A DNA stretch of 5,259 bases, from NCBI GenBank assembly GCA_025360945.1, contig JANYBE010000417.1, positions 1 through 5,259 of the forward strand, read 5' to 3'. Origin of the DNA: Rhizobacter sp. Lineage in GTDB: Bacteria > Pseudomonadota > Gammaproteobacteria > Burkholderiales > Burkholderiaceae_C. Each line of letters opens with the position of its first letter. Position 1 is the stretch's first letter. Position numbers and translations under genes: made by a program. Of this stretch, positions 1-5,259 are shown in pieces. The notes below the pieces were generated by a model, which saw only the letters and a program-made list of their open reading frames with translations, was not told the DNA's origin and did no database searches.

Positions 1-1174
1 TGTAGCCAACACAAAACGCCAGGTTGGGCACGCCACTCAGCATCAGCCCTTGGTACGCGTAGGTCTTGCCGAGATCGACAGCCTTGCCATCCACCTCGAA
101 GGCCATGCCTGCGCATGTCTTCAGTTTCAGGCCAGTCGCCGTGACGACGATGTCGGCCTTCAACAGTTGACCCGATTCAAGCCGCAATCCATCGGGGACG
201 AAGTGTAGGATCCTGTCCGTGACCACAGAGGCCCGACCGTCTAAGATCGACTTGAACAAGTCCCCATCGCGCACGAAGCAAACGCGCTCGTCCCAAGGGT
301 CGTACCGGGGCTTGAAGTGCGCATCGACGTCAAATCCTTGCGGAAGCGCCTTGGCTACGCCCTGTCGGAGCAACTTCTTCGCAAATGCCGGCTGGCGGCG
401 ACAGAGCTGGAAAAAGGCAATCGCGAACCCGACGCTCTTCACCCGCGCAAGACGATGGGCCAGCCTGGCAGGAAGCCAGCGATGGAATGTGTTCGAGAGG
501 GAGTCCACGCTGGGCAGCGAGGCAACATAGCTGGGCGAGCGCTGCAACATCGTCACGTGCTCCGCCTTCTCGCTCATCGATGGCACGAGGGTGACGGCGG
601 TCGCGCCACTGCCCAACACCACGACCCTCTTGCCGCCGTAGTCTAGATCCTGTGGCCAAAACTGAGGGTGCACTACCTGGCCGGTGAATTGCGCTTGCCC
701 AGGGATGTCCGGAGAGAAACCCTCCGAATAGTCGTAGTAGCCGCCGCAGAGATAGAGAAAGTTGCAGCTGATCTCGACCGCTTTTCCCGCCCCTTCCGCG
801 CCTACTTCTGCCTGCAGGGTCCAACGGGCTTGCTGGCTCGACCAACGTGCTGTTCGCACTCGATGATTGAAACGGACGTGCTGCTCGATGCCTGACTCTC
901 TTGCGGTGTCACGCACGTATTCAAGGATCGAGGCACCGTCGGCCATCGATTGCGACTTGATCCACGGCCGGAACGAATAGCCCAGTGTGTACATGTCGGT
1001 GTCGGACCGCACGCCAGGGTAGCGAAACAGATCCCAGGTACCGCCAATGGCGCCACGCCCCTCGAGAATGGCGTAGGTCTTGCCTTTGCAATGGGTCTGC
1101 ACGGCGTGAGCCGCACCGATGCCGGACAGCCCGGCGCCGACGATCAGTACATCGTAGTGTTCAGTGGTGACCAT
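1..1174 (-). CDS. EthA-like flavin-containing (Baeyer-Villiger) monooxygenase, C-terminus beyond window
   Basis: Class B flavoprotein monooxygenase: uses FAD and NADPH to insert one oxygen atom into ketones (Baeyer-Villiger reaction) or oxidise S/N centres; cytoplasmic. The minus-strand frame is open for 391 codons from ATG 1174 to the left edge. Seen in order: FAD Rossmann motif GAGLSG (residues 13-18), GGTWDLFRYPGVRSD (44-58), the Baeyer-Villiger fingerprint FTGQVVHPQFWP (163-174, matching FxGxxxHxxxWP), NADPH Rossmann motif GSGATA (from about 188), LQRSP soon after, PWDERVCFVRDGDLFK in the C-terminal half, and the ATG motif (346-348). This order and wording fit the EthA subgroup, usually near 490 residues, so about 100 residues lie outside. 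An in-frame stop at 1187-1189 makes ATG 1174 the first start; its ribosome site is weak. It lies 74 bp downstream of the TonB receptor on the same strand, probably co-transcribed. The family call is firm; the substrate is unknown. Confidence 0.93.
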   Translation of the reverse strand, partial: MVTTEHYDVLIVGAGLSGIGAAHAVQTHCKGKTYAILEGRGAIGGTWDLFRYPGVRSDTDMYTLGYSFRPWIKSQSMADGASILEYVRDTARESGIEQHVRFNHRVRTARWSSQQARWTLQAEVGAEGAGKAVEISCNFLYLCGGYYDYSEGFSPDIPGQAQFTGQVVHPQFWPQDLDYGGKRVVVLGSGATAVTLVPSMSEKAEHVTMLQRSPSYVASLPSVDSLSNTFHRWLPARLAHRLARVKSVGFAIAFFQLCRRQPAFAKKLLRQGVAKALPQGFDVDAHFKPRYDPWDERVCFVRDGDLFKSILDGRASVVTDRILHFVPDGLRLESGQLLKADIVVTATGLKLKTCAGMAFEVDGKAVDLGKTYAYQGLMLSGVPNLAFCVGY

Positions 1175-1248
1175 CTCAAGCGGGCGTCAGGATCGAGTCG
1201 AACGCCGCGGGGGGCTTTGAAGGCGGTGCATGGATTGGACAGAGTCGA

Positions 1249-3849
1249 TCAGAAGCGCAACTTGAACGAGACGCCTGCCATGCGAGGCTCGTTCGGAAAC
1301 CCGGTGTAGCTCCCTGCCTGTGCGACGGTGGGGAACGCGCCGCCGATGCTTCGGCTGTTGTTCAGATTGCGAGCCCAGATCAGGAACTCGTAGTGTTGCG
1401 GGCGATTGCTGAAGCCGACGCTCGCGTTCACGCTGCGGCGACTCCAGGTGCCGAGGTCAGCCGGTACTGTCTCGGTCAGGTAGGTCGGGCTGGTGTAGGC
1501 GTACTCGCCGCGCAGGAAACCGCTGTAGCCGTTGCCGAAATCATGAGTGACAGTGGCGGAGGCCGAGAGTGAAAGGCGTGGGATACCTGCCGGACGGTGA
1601 CCGGAGAGGTCACGGAAGTTCGGCGTCAGACCAGTCGCCGGATCGGTCGGGCAATTGACCACGTCAAACGCTACGCACGGGGCCTGCTTGAAGGAGTTGT
1701 ACTTGGCGTCGAGGTAGGTGGCAGCTCCGGTCAGCAGAAGCCAAGGGGTAGCCTGCAGCGCGCCGTCCAGTTCGATCCCATGCGTTGTCTCTCTGCCCGC
1801 GTTAACGAGGCTGTATCCGGTCCCCGTGTAAGCGTTTGATTGGAAACCCTTGATCGTCTGGTCGAACGCAGCGACGGTCACATAGCCGTTCTTGAACGCC
1901 GACTTCAAGCCGATCTCGATCGACTGCACATTCTCGGGCCCCGCCGTGCGACCGACGCCGTTCGCGTCGGCAGGCCGGCTGTCAGACGAGAGGTTATAGG
2001 CCCCGGCCTTCCAGCCGGTCGTGTAGCTGACGTAAGCGTTGACCAATCCGAAGTCATAGGCTGCACGCAGTGCGCTGGTCAGCTTGCTGCCGTTGAGTTG
2101 GCCTGACTCGTTCGCGTTCGGAAAGTTGACCGGGCCGTGGTTGGCCGTGTTGCCGTAAAAGAATTGCAAGCCTCCGAGCGGACCGTACAGGTTGGGCGGC
2201 AGTCGCATTGCTGCGAACTGCGGCACGTTCTGCAGATTCAGCGCGGAAAATTTGTCCGTCAAGGTCACGTCTGACGAGACCTGCTTTCGGTCTCCCAGGT
2301 ACGCGAGGCCTGCGGTGAGCGTGCAAGCGTCAGTGACGTCGTAGTCGAGATTGCCGAACAGCGAGTACGAGTCCTGCTTCATCGTGTAGTGGTCGAGAAT
2401 TCCCTGACCTTTCTGGAAGTAGGTGCCGCCGGGGACAATCGAAGGCGTTACGAGGCTCTGCAGGAGTTCGAGTCCAAACACATTCGACTGACCTGTCAAA
2501 GCAGCCGCCAGTGCCGGTGGCAGTGCCGCCAGCAGCGCTCCAGGGACCTGGCCGCTCAGCCCGTTCGCATAGCCGCGCATGGCGGCACCGTAAGACGTGT
2601 CGACGCCGGTGTGCAGCGTTTCGTGCTGGTAGTAGCCCCCCGCCATCCAACGGGCGGCGCCCGTGCGCCCCGTCATGCGAAGTTCCTGGCTGAACGTCGA
2701 GATGTCGTTCGCCTGATCTTTGCTGGCGAGATCGGCGCCGGTGAAGTCCACGTCCTGCACCGATGAATTGGTCTGTTTTCGGGCCCCGGTGATTGAGGTC
2801 AGCGTTCCATAGTCCGTCTTCCAATCGACCTGCGCAGAGAGCCCCTTCCCGCTCAGTCTGTTGGCCGGATCGGTGTTGAATACCGTGTGATCCTTGAACT
2901 TGCTCGCCGGGTCGCCGATGGCGCCGCCGAGCCCGAAGGGTGGCGCAGCGCCGATGAACTGCGTGGCGGGTCCGTTGAACAGTTGCACGACGCCGCAGCA
3001 AACCTCATTGATCCGGTTGTAATCGCCAATCACCCGGACGGAAACCTCGCCGTTCGGTTTCCAGAGAAAGTCGCCCCGCACCGACTGTCGATCCCGGTTA
3101 TTGACTTCACCCCCGGTCGTGTCATTGACCATGTAGCCGTCGCGCTTGTTGTTACTCGCGGAAAGTCTGAATGCGAGCGTGTCGTTGATGGGGCCCGTCA
3201 AAGTCGCACGTTGCTGGCGAAGGTTGTAGCTGCCGAAGTCAAAAGAGGCCGAACCACCCCAAGTGAATTGGGGCCTGGCGGTCACGATGTTGATTGCACC
3301 TGCGGAAACGTTCTTCCCGAACAACGTGGACTGCGGACCGCGCAAGACCTCGATTCGTTCGACCTCAGGCAAATCGTCGAGCGCGGAAGAGGTCCGCGAT
3401 CGGTACACGCCGTCAACGAAGACGCCGACGGAGCTCTCGATTCCGTCGTTGCCGGCCCCATTCCCGAACCCTCGAATGATGAAATTCGTCTGGCCGACGG
3501 CATTGAATTGCTGAACCTTCAGCGAGGGCACGACTGACTGCAGATCGATCAAATCCACGATGTGCGAACGCTCGATAGTTGCTGCATTCGTCACAGAAAC
3601 CGAGATGGGCACGTCCTGGAGCGTCGCTTCGCGTTTGGTCGCTGTGATGGTGACTCGATCAAGTTGCGCCGATGAAGTCGGCTCGGGCGGCGGCGATGCC
3701 GGCGCGACCTGAAGAGGTGCGGGTGCCGCCGCTGCAGGTGCTGAGGCCGCCTGCGCGGGCTGCTGAGCCTGCTGCGCAACGGCACTGAAGCCCGTAGCGC
3801 CCATCGTGGCTCCCAAGGACACCATTCCCATCAAATTCGTCACCCGCAT
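1249..3849 (-). CDS. TonB-dependent outer-membrane receptor
   Basis: Energised outer-membrane transporter that takes up a ligand using TonB-ExbBD. From ATG 3849 it has 866 residues. Signal peptide about 1-25 (hydrophobic, ending AVA before QQ); Ala/Pro/Gln-rich linker 26-60; TonB box region DRVTITAT (64-71); plug domain about 75-190 with VPISVSV, FIIRGFG, VFVDGVYRSR and IEVLRGPQSTLFGKNVSAGA; beta-barrel to the end, closing FKLRF with the terminal Phe typical of BAM substrates. The upstream in-frame ATG at 3882 would add 11 residues. ATG 3849 is preferred because AGGAG stands 6 nt before it, and the extra residues would push the hydrophobic segment away from the N-terminus. The plug wording matches the large receptor group common in degraders of hydrophobic compounds, not a clear siderophore or B12 type. 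No Fe-dicitrate-type N-terminal signalling domain and no adjacent sigma/anti-sigma pair are seen, so control by the divergent TetR protein is more likely. Ligand unknown. Confidence 0.95.
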   Translation of the reverse strand: MRVTNLMGMVSLGATMGATGFSAVAQQAQQPAQAASAPAAAAPAPLQVAPASPPPEPTSSAQLDRVTITATKREATLQDVPISVSVTNAATIERSHIVDLIDLQSVVPSLKVQQFNAVGQTNFIIRGFGNGAGNDGIESSVGVFVDGVYRSRTSSALDDLPEVERIEVLRGPQSTLFGKNVSAGAINIVTARPQFTWGGSASFDFGSYNLRQQRATLTGPINDTLAFRLSASNNKRDGYMVNDTTGGEVNNRDRQSVRGDFLWKPNGEVSVRVIGDYNRINEVCCGVVQLFNGPATQFIGAAPPFGLGGAIGDPASKFKDHTVFNTDPANRLSGKGLSAQVDWKTDYGTLTSITGARKQTNSSVQDVDFTGADLASKDQANDISTFSQELRMTGRTGAARWMAGGYYQHETLHTGVDTSYGAAMRGYANGLSGQVPGALLAALPPALAAALTGQSNVFGLELLQSLVTPSIVPGGTYFQKGQGILDHYTMKQDSYSLFGNLDYDVTDACTLTAGLAYLGDRKQVSSDVTLTDKFSALNLQNVPQFAAMRLPPNLYGPLGGLQFFYGNTANHGPVNFPNANESGQLNGSKLTSALRAAYDFGLVNAYVSYTTGWKAGAYNLSSDSRPADANGVGRTAGPENVQSIEIGLKSAFKNGYVTVAAFDQTIKGFQSNAYTGTGYSLVNAGRETTHGIELDGALQATPWLLLTGAATYLDAKYNSFKQAPCVAFDVVNCPTDPATGLTPNFRDLSGHRPAGIPRLSLSASATVTHDFGNGYSGFLRGEYAYTSPTYLTETVPADLGTWSRRSVNASVGFSNRPQHYEFLIWARNLNNSRSIGGAFPTVAQAGSYTGFPNEPRMAGVSFKLRF

Positions 3850-3854
3850 CGCCG

Positions 3855-3860
3855 TCTCCT
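3855..3860 (-). promoter_or_regulatory. Ribosome binding site deciding the TonB receptor start
   Basis: The minus strand reads AGGAGA here, ending 5 nt before ATG 3849. The alternative ATG at 3882 is preceded by GGCATCGGCGGGC, with no comparable site. This supports the shorter, 866-residue protein. Confidence 0.7.
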
Positions 3861-3898
3861 GTTTTTGCATCAGCGAGTTCATGCCCGCCGATGCCGTA

Positions 3899-3928
3899 TT
3901 TTTAGTCTGAACTAGGAAAGTTAGTCAA
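3899..3928 (-). promoter_or_regulatory. Putative sigma70 promoter of the TonB receptor-monooxygenase unit
   Basis: On the minus strand TTGACT (3928-3923) matches the -35 consensus at five of six positions. TAAAAA (3904-3899), a weaker -10 match, follows after 18 nt. Transcription would start near 3891-3893, giving a leader of about 40 nt to ATG 3849; the other ATG at 3882 would be left with a leader of only about 10 nt. Both hexamers overlap copies of the direct repeat described separately, which suits repression by a protein bound there. Predicted by eye only. Confidence 0.45.
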
Positions 3929-3946
3929 TGTTAGGTTTACCCTAGT
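3902..3946. promoter_or_regulatory. Candidate operator in the divergent intergenic region
   Basis: Three overlapping patterns are visible. TTAGTC-N5-TAGG occurs at 3902-3916 and again at 3921-3935, a 19-bp period with all ten fixed bases identical. TAGT and TAGG alternate at 3903, 3913, 3922, 3932 and 3943, about one helical turn apart. ACTAGG (3911-3916) is mirrored by CCTAGT (3941-3946). The block sits between the divergent tetR and receptor genes and covers the predicted -35 and -10 of the receptor promoter. TetR proteins bind as dimers to repeats in such positions and often repress both themselves and their divergent neighbour. That this regulator binds here is inference. Confidence 0.45.
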
Positions 3947-3998
3947 ACGTCCGTCGAAACGGGTCTGACCGAAGTGGTGGGAAAATCGCGCTTCAGCC

Positions 3999-4005
3999 AA
4001 GAGAG
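3999..4005 (+). promoter_or_regulatory. Weak ribosome binding site for the TetR regulator
   Basis: AAGAGAG lies 10 nt before ATG 4016. It is purine-rich but not a strong match, and the spacing is on the long side. The alternative GTG at 3974 has no better site, which tips the choice to ATG 4016. Confidence 0.4.
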
Positions 4006-4015
4006 CGATCCCGCC

Positions 4016-4645
4016 ATGGGTACAAAGAAAGTGACCGCGCCGAAGAAGCCTGTATCTCGAAGCCGCAAGTCTCACGGCATGAGAGAGGCGATCGTGCGAG
4101 CGGCGACGGAGATCATCAACACGAAGAGCTATGCGTTGGCGACTCTGACCGAGATCGCAGGCACGCTCGATCTCCGAGACGCCGCGCTGTACCACTACTT
4201 TCCCAACAAGCAGGCGTTGGCGTATGCCTGCCATCGCTACTCGCTAGAGCGTCTCGAGCGGCTGCTGGTGGCTGCCGACAAATCGGCAGCGTCTGGAGAA
4301 GAAAAGTTGCGCCACTTCATACGCCACATGTTGGTGGACGCTGCGCAGCACGGACCCCAACTCTATTTCGGAGACTATTCGTACCTCGATACCGCGCATC
4401 GGAAGACAGTTGCTTCCTGGGTAGAGCGCCTGACGAACCTGCTGATGAAGTTCATCAAGGAAGGAATGGCCGACGGTTCGATCGTGCAGTGCGAGCCCGA
4501 ACTCGTTGTCCAGTTGGTTTTAGGCATGCTGATCTGGTTGGCCAAGTGGGTGCCGGCGGTCGAAGGAGCCACGGTGGACCGGCTCATGAACGCGATCGAC
4601 GCTTCGATTTTCCGCGGACTTGAGAGGAGCAAAGCGGCTCGTTGA
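4016..4645 (+). CDS. TetR/AcrR-family transcriptional regulator
   Basis: One-component DNA-binding regulator, normally a dimeric repressor released by a small ligand. From ATG 4016 it has 209 residues, normal for the family. The N-terminus is Lys/Arg-rich (residues 4-18). The DNA-binding domain spans about 22-68, with helix-turn-helix at about 42-62 (LTEIAGTLDLRDAALYHYF) followed by PNKQAL, the family hallmark. The remaining helical ligand/dimer domain includes LYFGDYSYLD and an aliphatic stretch LVLGMLIWLAKWVP, consistent with a hydrophobic pocket. An in-frame GTG at 3974 would add 14 residues but has no better ribosome site and leaves little room for a promoter. The gene diverges from the TonB receptor across 166 bp and most likely controls it together with the downstream monooxygenase. 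The inducer cannot be read from sequence; the transported compound or its metabolite is the natural guess. Confidence 0.92.
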   Translation: MGTKKVTAPKKPVSRSRKSHGMREAIVRAATEIINTKSYALATLTEIAGTLDLRDAALYHYFPNKQALAYACHRYSLERLERLLVAADKSAASGEEKLRHFIRHMLVDAAQHGPQLYFGDYSYLDTAHRKTVASWVERLTNLLMKFIKEGMADGSIVQCEPELVVQLVLGMLIWLAKWVPAVEGATVDRLMNAIDASIFRGLERSKAAR

Positions 4646-4677
4646 AAACAAAGGCACCAGTGCCCAGCGAACTACGA

Positions 4678-4690
4678 GGCTCTGTCGCAA
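4678..4690 (+). repeat. Left terminal inverted repeat of the IS6 remnant
   Basis: GGCTCTGTCGCAA is the outermost end expected for this IS family. Just inside, TGTCGC (4683-4688) and GCGACA (4702-4707) form a 6-bp stem around a 13-nt loop, so the tip of the element could fold into a hairpin. No matching right repeat is present in the window. Confidence 0.75.
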
Positions 4691-5015
4691 TAGGCGGGTC
4701 CGCGACAATGGCGCAATGCTTCCAGTGCAGATCCAGGTCATGAATTCGACCCTTCGCCGAGTCGTCAAGCGCTTGCACTACCCGATCGAGGTCATGCTGA
4801 TTTGCGTGCGCTGGTACGTGGCGTACCCGCAGAGTCTGCGTCACATCGAAGAGATGATGGCCGAGCGGGGTGTCGAGGTCGACCACGCGACCATTCACCG
4901 TTGGGCAATGAGGATCGTGCCGGTTCTGGCCAAGGTCTTGCGCCATCGCAAGCGCCCAGTCGGAACGAGCTGGCGCGTCGATGAAACATACATCAATGTC
5001 TACGGGGAATGGAAG
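4678..5015 (+). mobile_element. Truncated IS6-family insertion sequence (left part only)
   Basis: The left terminus GGCTCTGTCGCAA starts at 4678, 32 bp after the tetR stop, and closely resembles known IS6-family ends (IS6100 begins GGCTCTGTTGCAAA). The transposase begins 38 bp inside. Recognisable element sequence ends at about 5015, roughly 340 bp of an element usually 700-900 bp long; the right end and the rest of the transposase are absent. No 8-bp target duplication can be tested because the right end is missing. The element cannot move by itself. Confidence 0.85.
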
Positions 5016-5057
5016 GCCCTCTTCCCCTGGGCACTCACCGCGCTGGCCCGCGCCTGA
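4716..5057 (+). pseudogene. IS6-family transposase, truncated after the first catalytic Asp
   Basis: DDE transposase of the IS6 family, catalysing replicative transposition. From ATG 4716 the first 100 residues are family-like: the N-terminal helix-turn-helix region with YPIEVMLICVRWYVAYPQSL, then RHIEEMMAERGVEVDHATIHRW, KRPVGTSWRVDETYINVYGEWK. The first catalytic Asp is in WRVDETY (about residue 89). Intact members have roughly 230-240 residues and continue with a YLYRAVD-like segment; here the frame instead runs into 13 foreign codons (ALFPWALTALARA) and stops at TGA 5055-5057. The second Asp and the Glu are missing, so the protein cannot be an active transposase. ATG 4740 (MNSTLRR) is another possible original start. 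The frame also stays open upstream of the IS end, but that part is not transposase. Confidence 0.88.
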
Positions 5058-5259
5058 GCGCAGCCGGGCAGCCCACCATGCAACTGGTCGTGGGCTTTCC
5101 GCCTGGGCAGGCATTGGACGCCGGCGCGCGCATCGCCGAGGGCAAGATGGGCGAGGATCTGAAGCAGACCATGTACGTTGACAACCGCGCTGGCGCCACG
5201 GGCATCATGGCCCAACACTACGTCAAGAACGCCGCGCCCGACGGCTACACGCTGCTGTA
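5016..5259 (+). pseudogene. 5'-truncated Bug/TctC-family tripartite tricarboxylate transporter substrate-binding protein, runs off the right edge
   Basis: Periplasmic binding protein family, about 320 residues when complete, that captures carboxylates and similar solutes. In the frame of ATG 5078 the N-terminal family pattern is clear: MQLVVGFPPGQALDAGARIA, then DNRAGATGIMAQHYVKNAAPDGYTLL, which is the Bug hallmark (VVxFPPG, ENRPGA-like, APDGYTLL). ATG 5078 lies inside the mature domain and is unlikely to be the native start. Just upstream, another frame (5016-5054) reads ALFPWALTALARA, resembling the end of a signal peptide, then a TGA at 5055. A lost base near 5066-5068 would join this signal to AQPGQPTMQLVV. 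So the gene seems both cut at its 5' end by the IS junction and frameshifted. An ATG at 5009 inside the IS opens the mature frame, so some fused product is conceivable. Family call firm; pseudogene status likely. Confidence 0.75.

Noticed and set aside
330..845. 171-codon open frame on the minus strand
   Set aside because: It overlaps the monooxygenase on the same strand in another frame; the monooxygenase frame shows every family motif, whereas this product is Arg/Gly/Ser-rich and resembles nothing.
1191..1250. GATCGA/TCGATC inverted repeat flanking the receptor-monooxygenase gap
   Set aside because: Six bases at almost 50-bp spacing, overlapping the receptor stop; no T-run and no reason to expect a terminator or operator there.
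2330..3001. 223-codon minus-strand frame inside the receptor gene
   Set aside because: Its very Arg-rich composition is typical of a shifted frame of a high-GC gene; the receptor frame is clearly the coding one.
2887..3537. 216-codon open frame on the plus strand antisense to the receptor
   Set aside because: Long antisense frames are common opposite high-GC genes. It lies fully within the plug and early-barrel coding region, with no recognisable domain or ribosome site.
3974..4015. GTG 3974 as the tetR start
   Set aside because: It is a rarer start codon without a good ribosome site; the extra 14 residues add nothing typical of the family, and ATG 4016 gives a normal length.
4653..4664. 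GGCAC-CA-GTGCC hairpin after tetR as a terminator
   Set aside because: The stem is only 5 bp, the 2-nt loop is too tight, and no T-run follows on either strand.
1..5259. tRNA, rRNA, CRISPR array, riboswitch or defence system
   Set aside because: No repeat-spacer pattern, cloverleaf or rRNA-like sequence was seen. Almost all of the window is covered by the five protein-coding loci, and the intergenic gaps are short.

Overview
The window looks like high-GC proteobacterial chromosome, most likely a betaproteobacterium of the Burkholderiales. The clue is the right edge, which encodes part of a Bug/TctC-type tricarboxylate-transporter binding protein, a family greatly expanded in that order. The taxonomic call is inference; no rRNA or other phylogenetic marker is present.

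Layout, left to right. Positions 1-1174 (minus strand) hold an EthA-like flavin-dependent Baeyer-Villiger monooxygenase, open to the left edge and so missing its C-terminus. After a 74-bp gap, 1249-3849 (minus) encodes a complete TonB-dependent outer-membrane receptor. A 166-bp divergent intergenic region follows. It is AT-rich in its middle and carries a plausible sigma70 promoter for the receptor, overlapped by a gapped direct repeat (TTAGTC-N5-TAGG, twice, 19 bp apart) and an ACTAGG/CCTAGT inverted repeat. Then comes a TetR-family regulator on the plus strand (4016-4645). From 4678 there is a broken IS6-family insertion sequence: its left terminal repeat and the first 100 transposase codons are present, and homology stops just after the first catalytic Asp. 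It is joined directly at about 5015/5016 to a 5'-truncated, apparently frameshifted Bug-family gene that leaves at the right edge.

How the genes may work together (inference): the TetR protein probably represses the divergent receptor-monooxygenase unit. The receptor would import a large or hydrophobic compound across the outer membrane, and the monooxygenase would insert oxygen next to a ketone. An EthA-type enzyme near a TetR regulator recalls the mycobacterial ethA/ethR pair, but here a TonB receptor sits between them. The IS6 and Bug remnants to the right look like a separate, decayed rearrangement scar that bounds this module.
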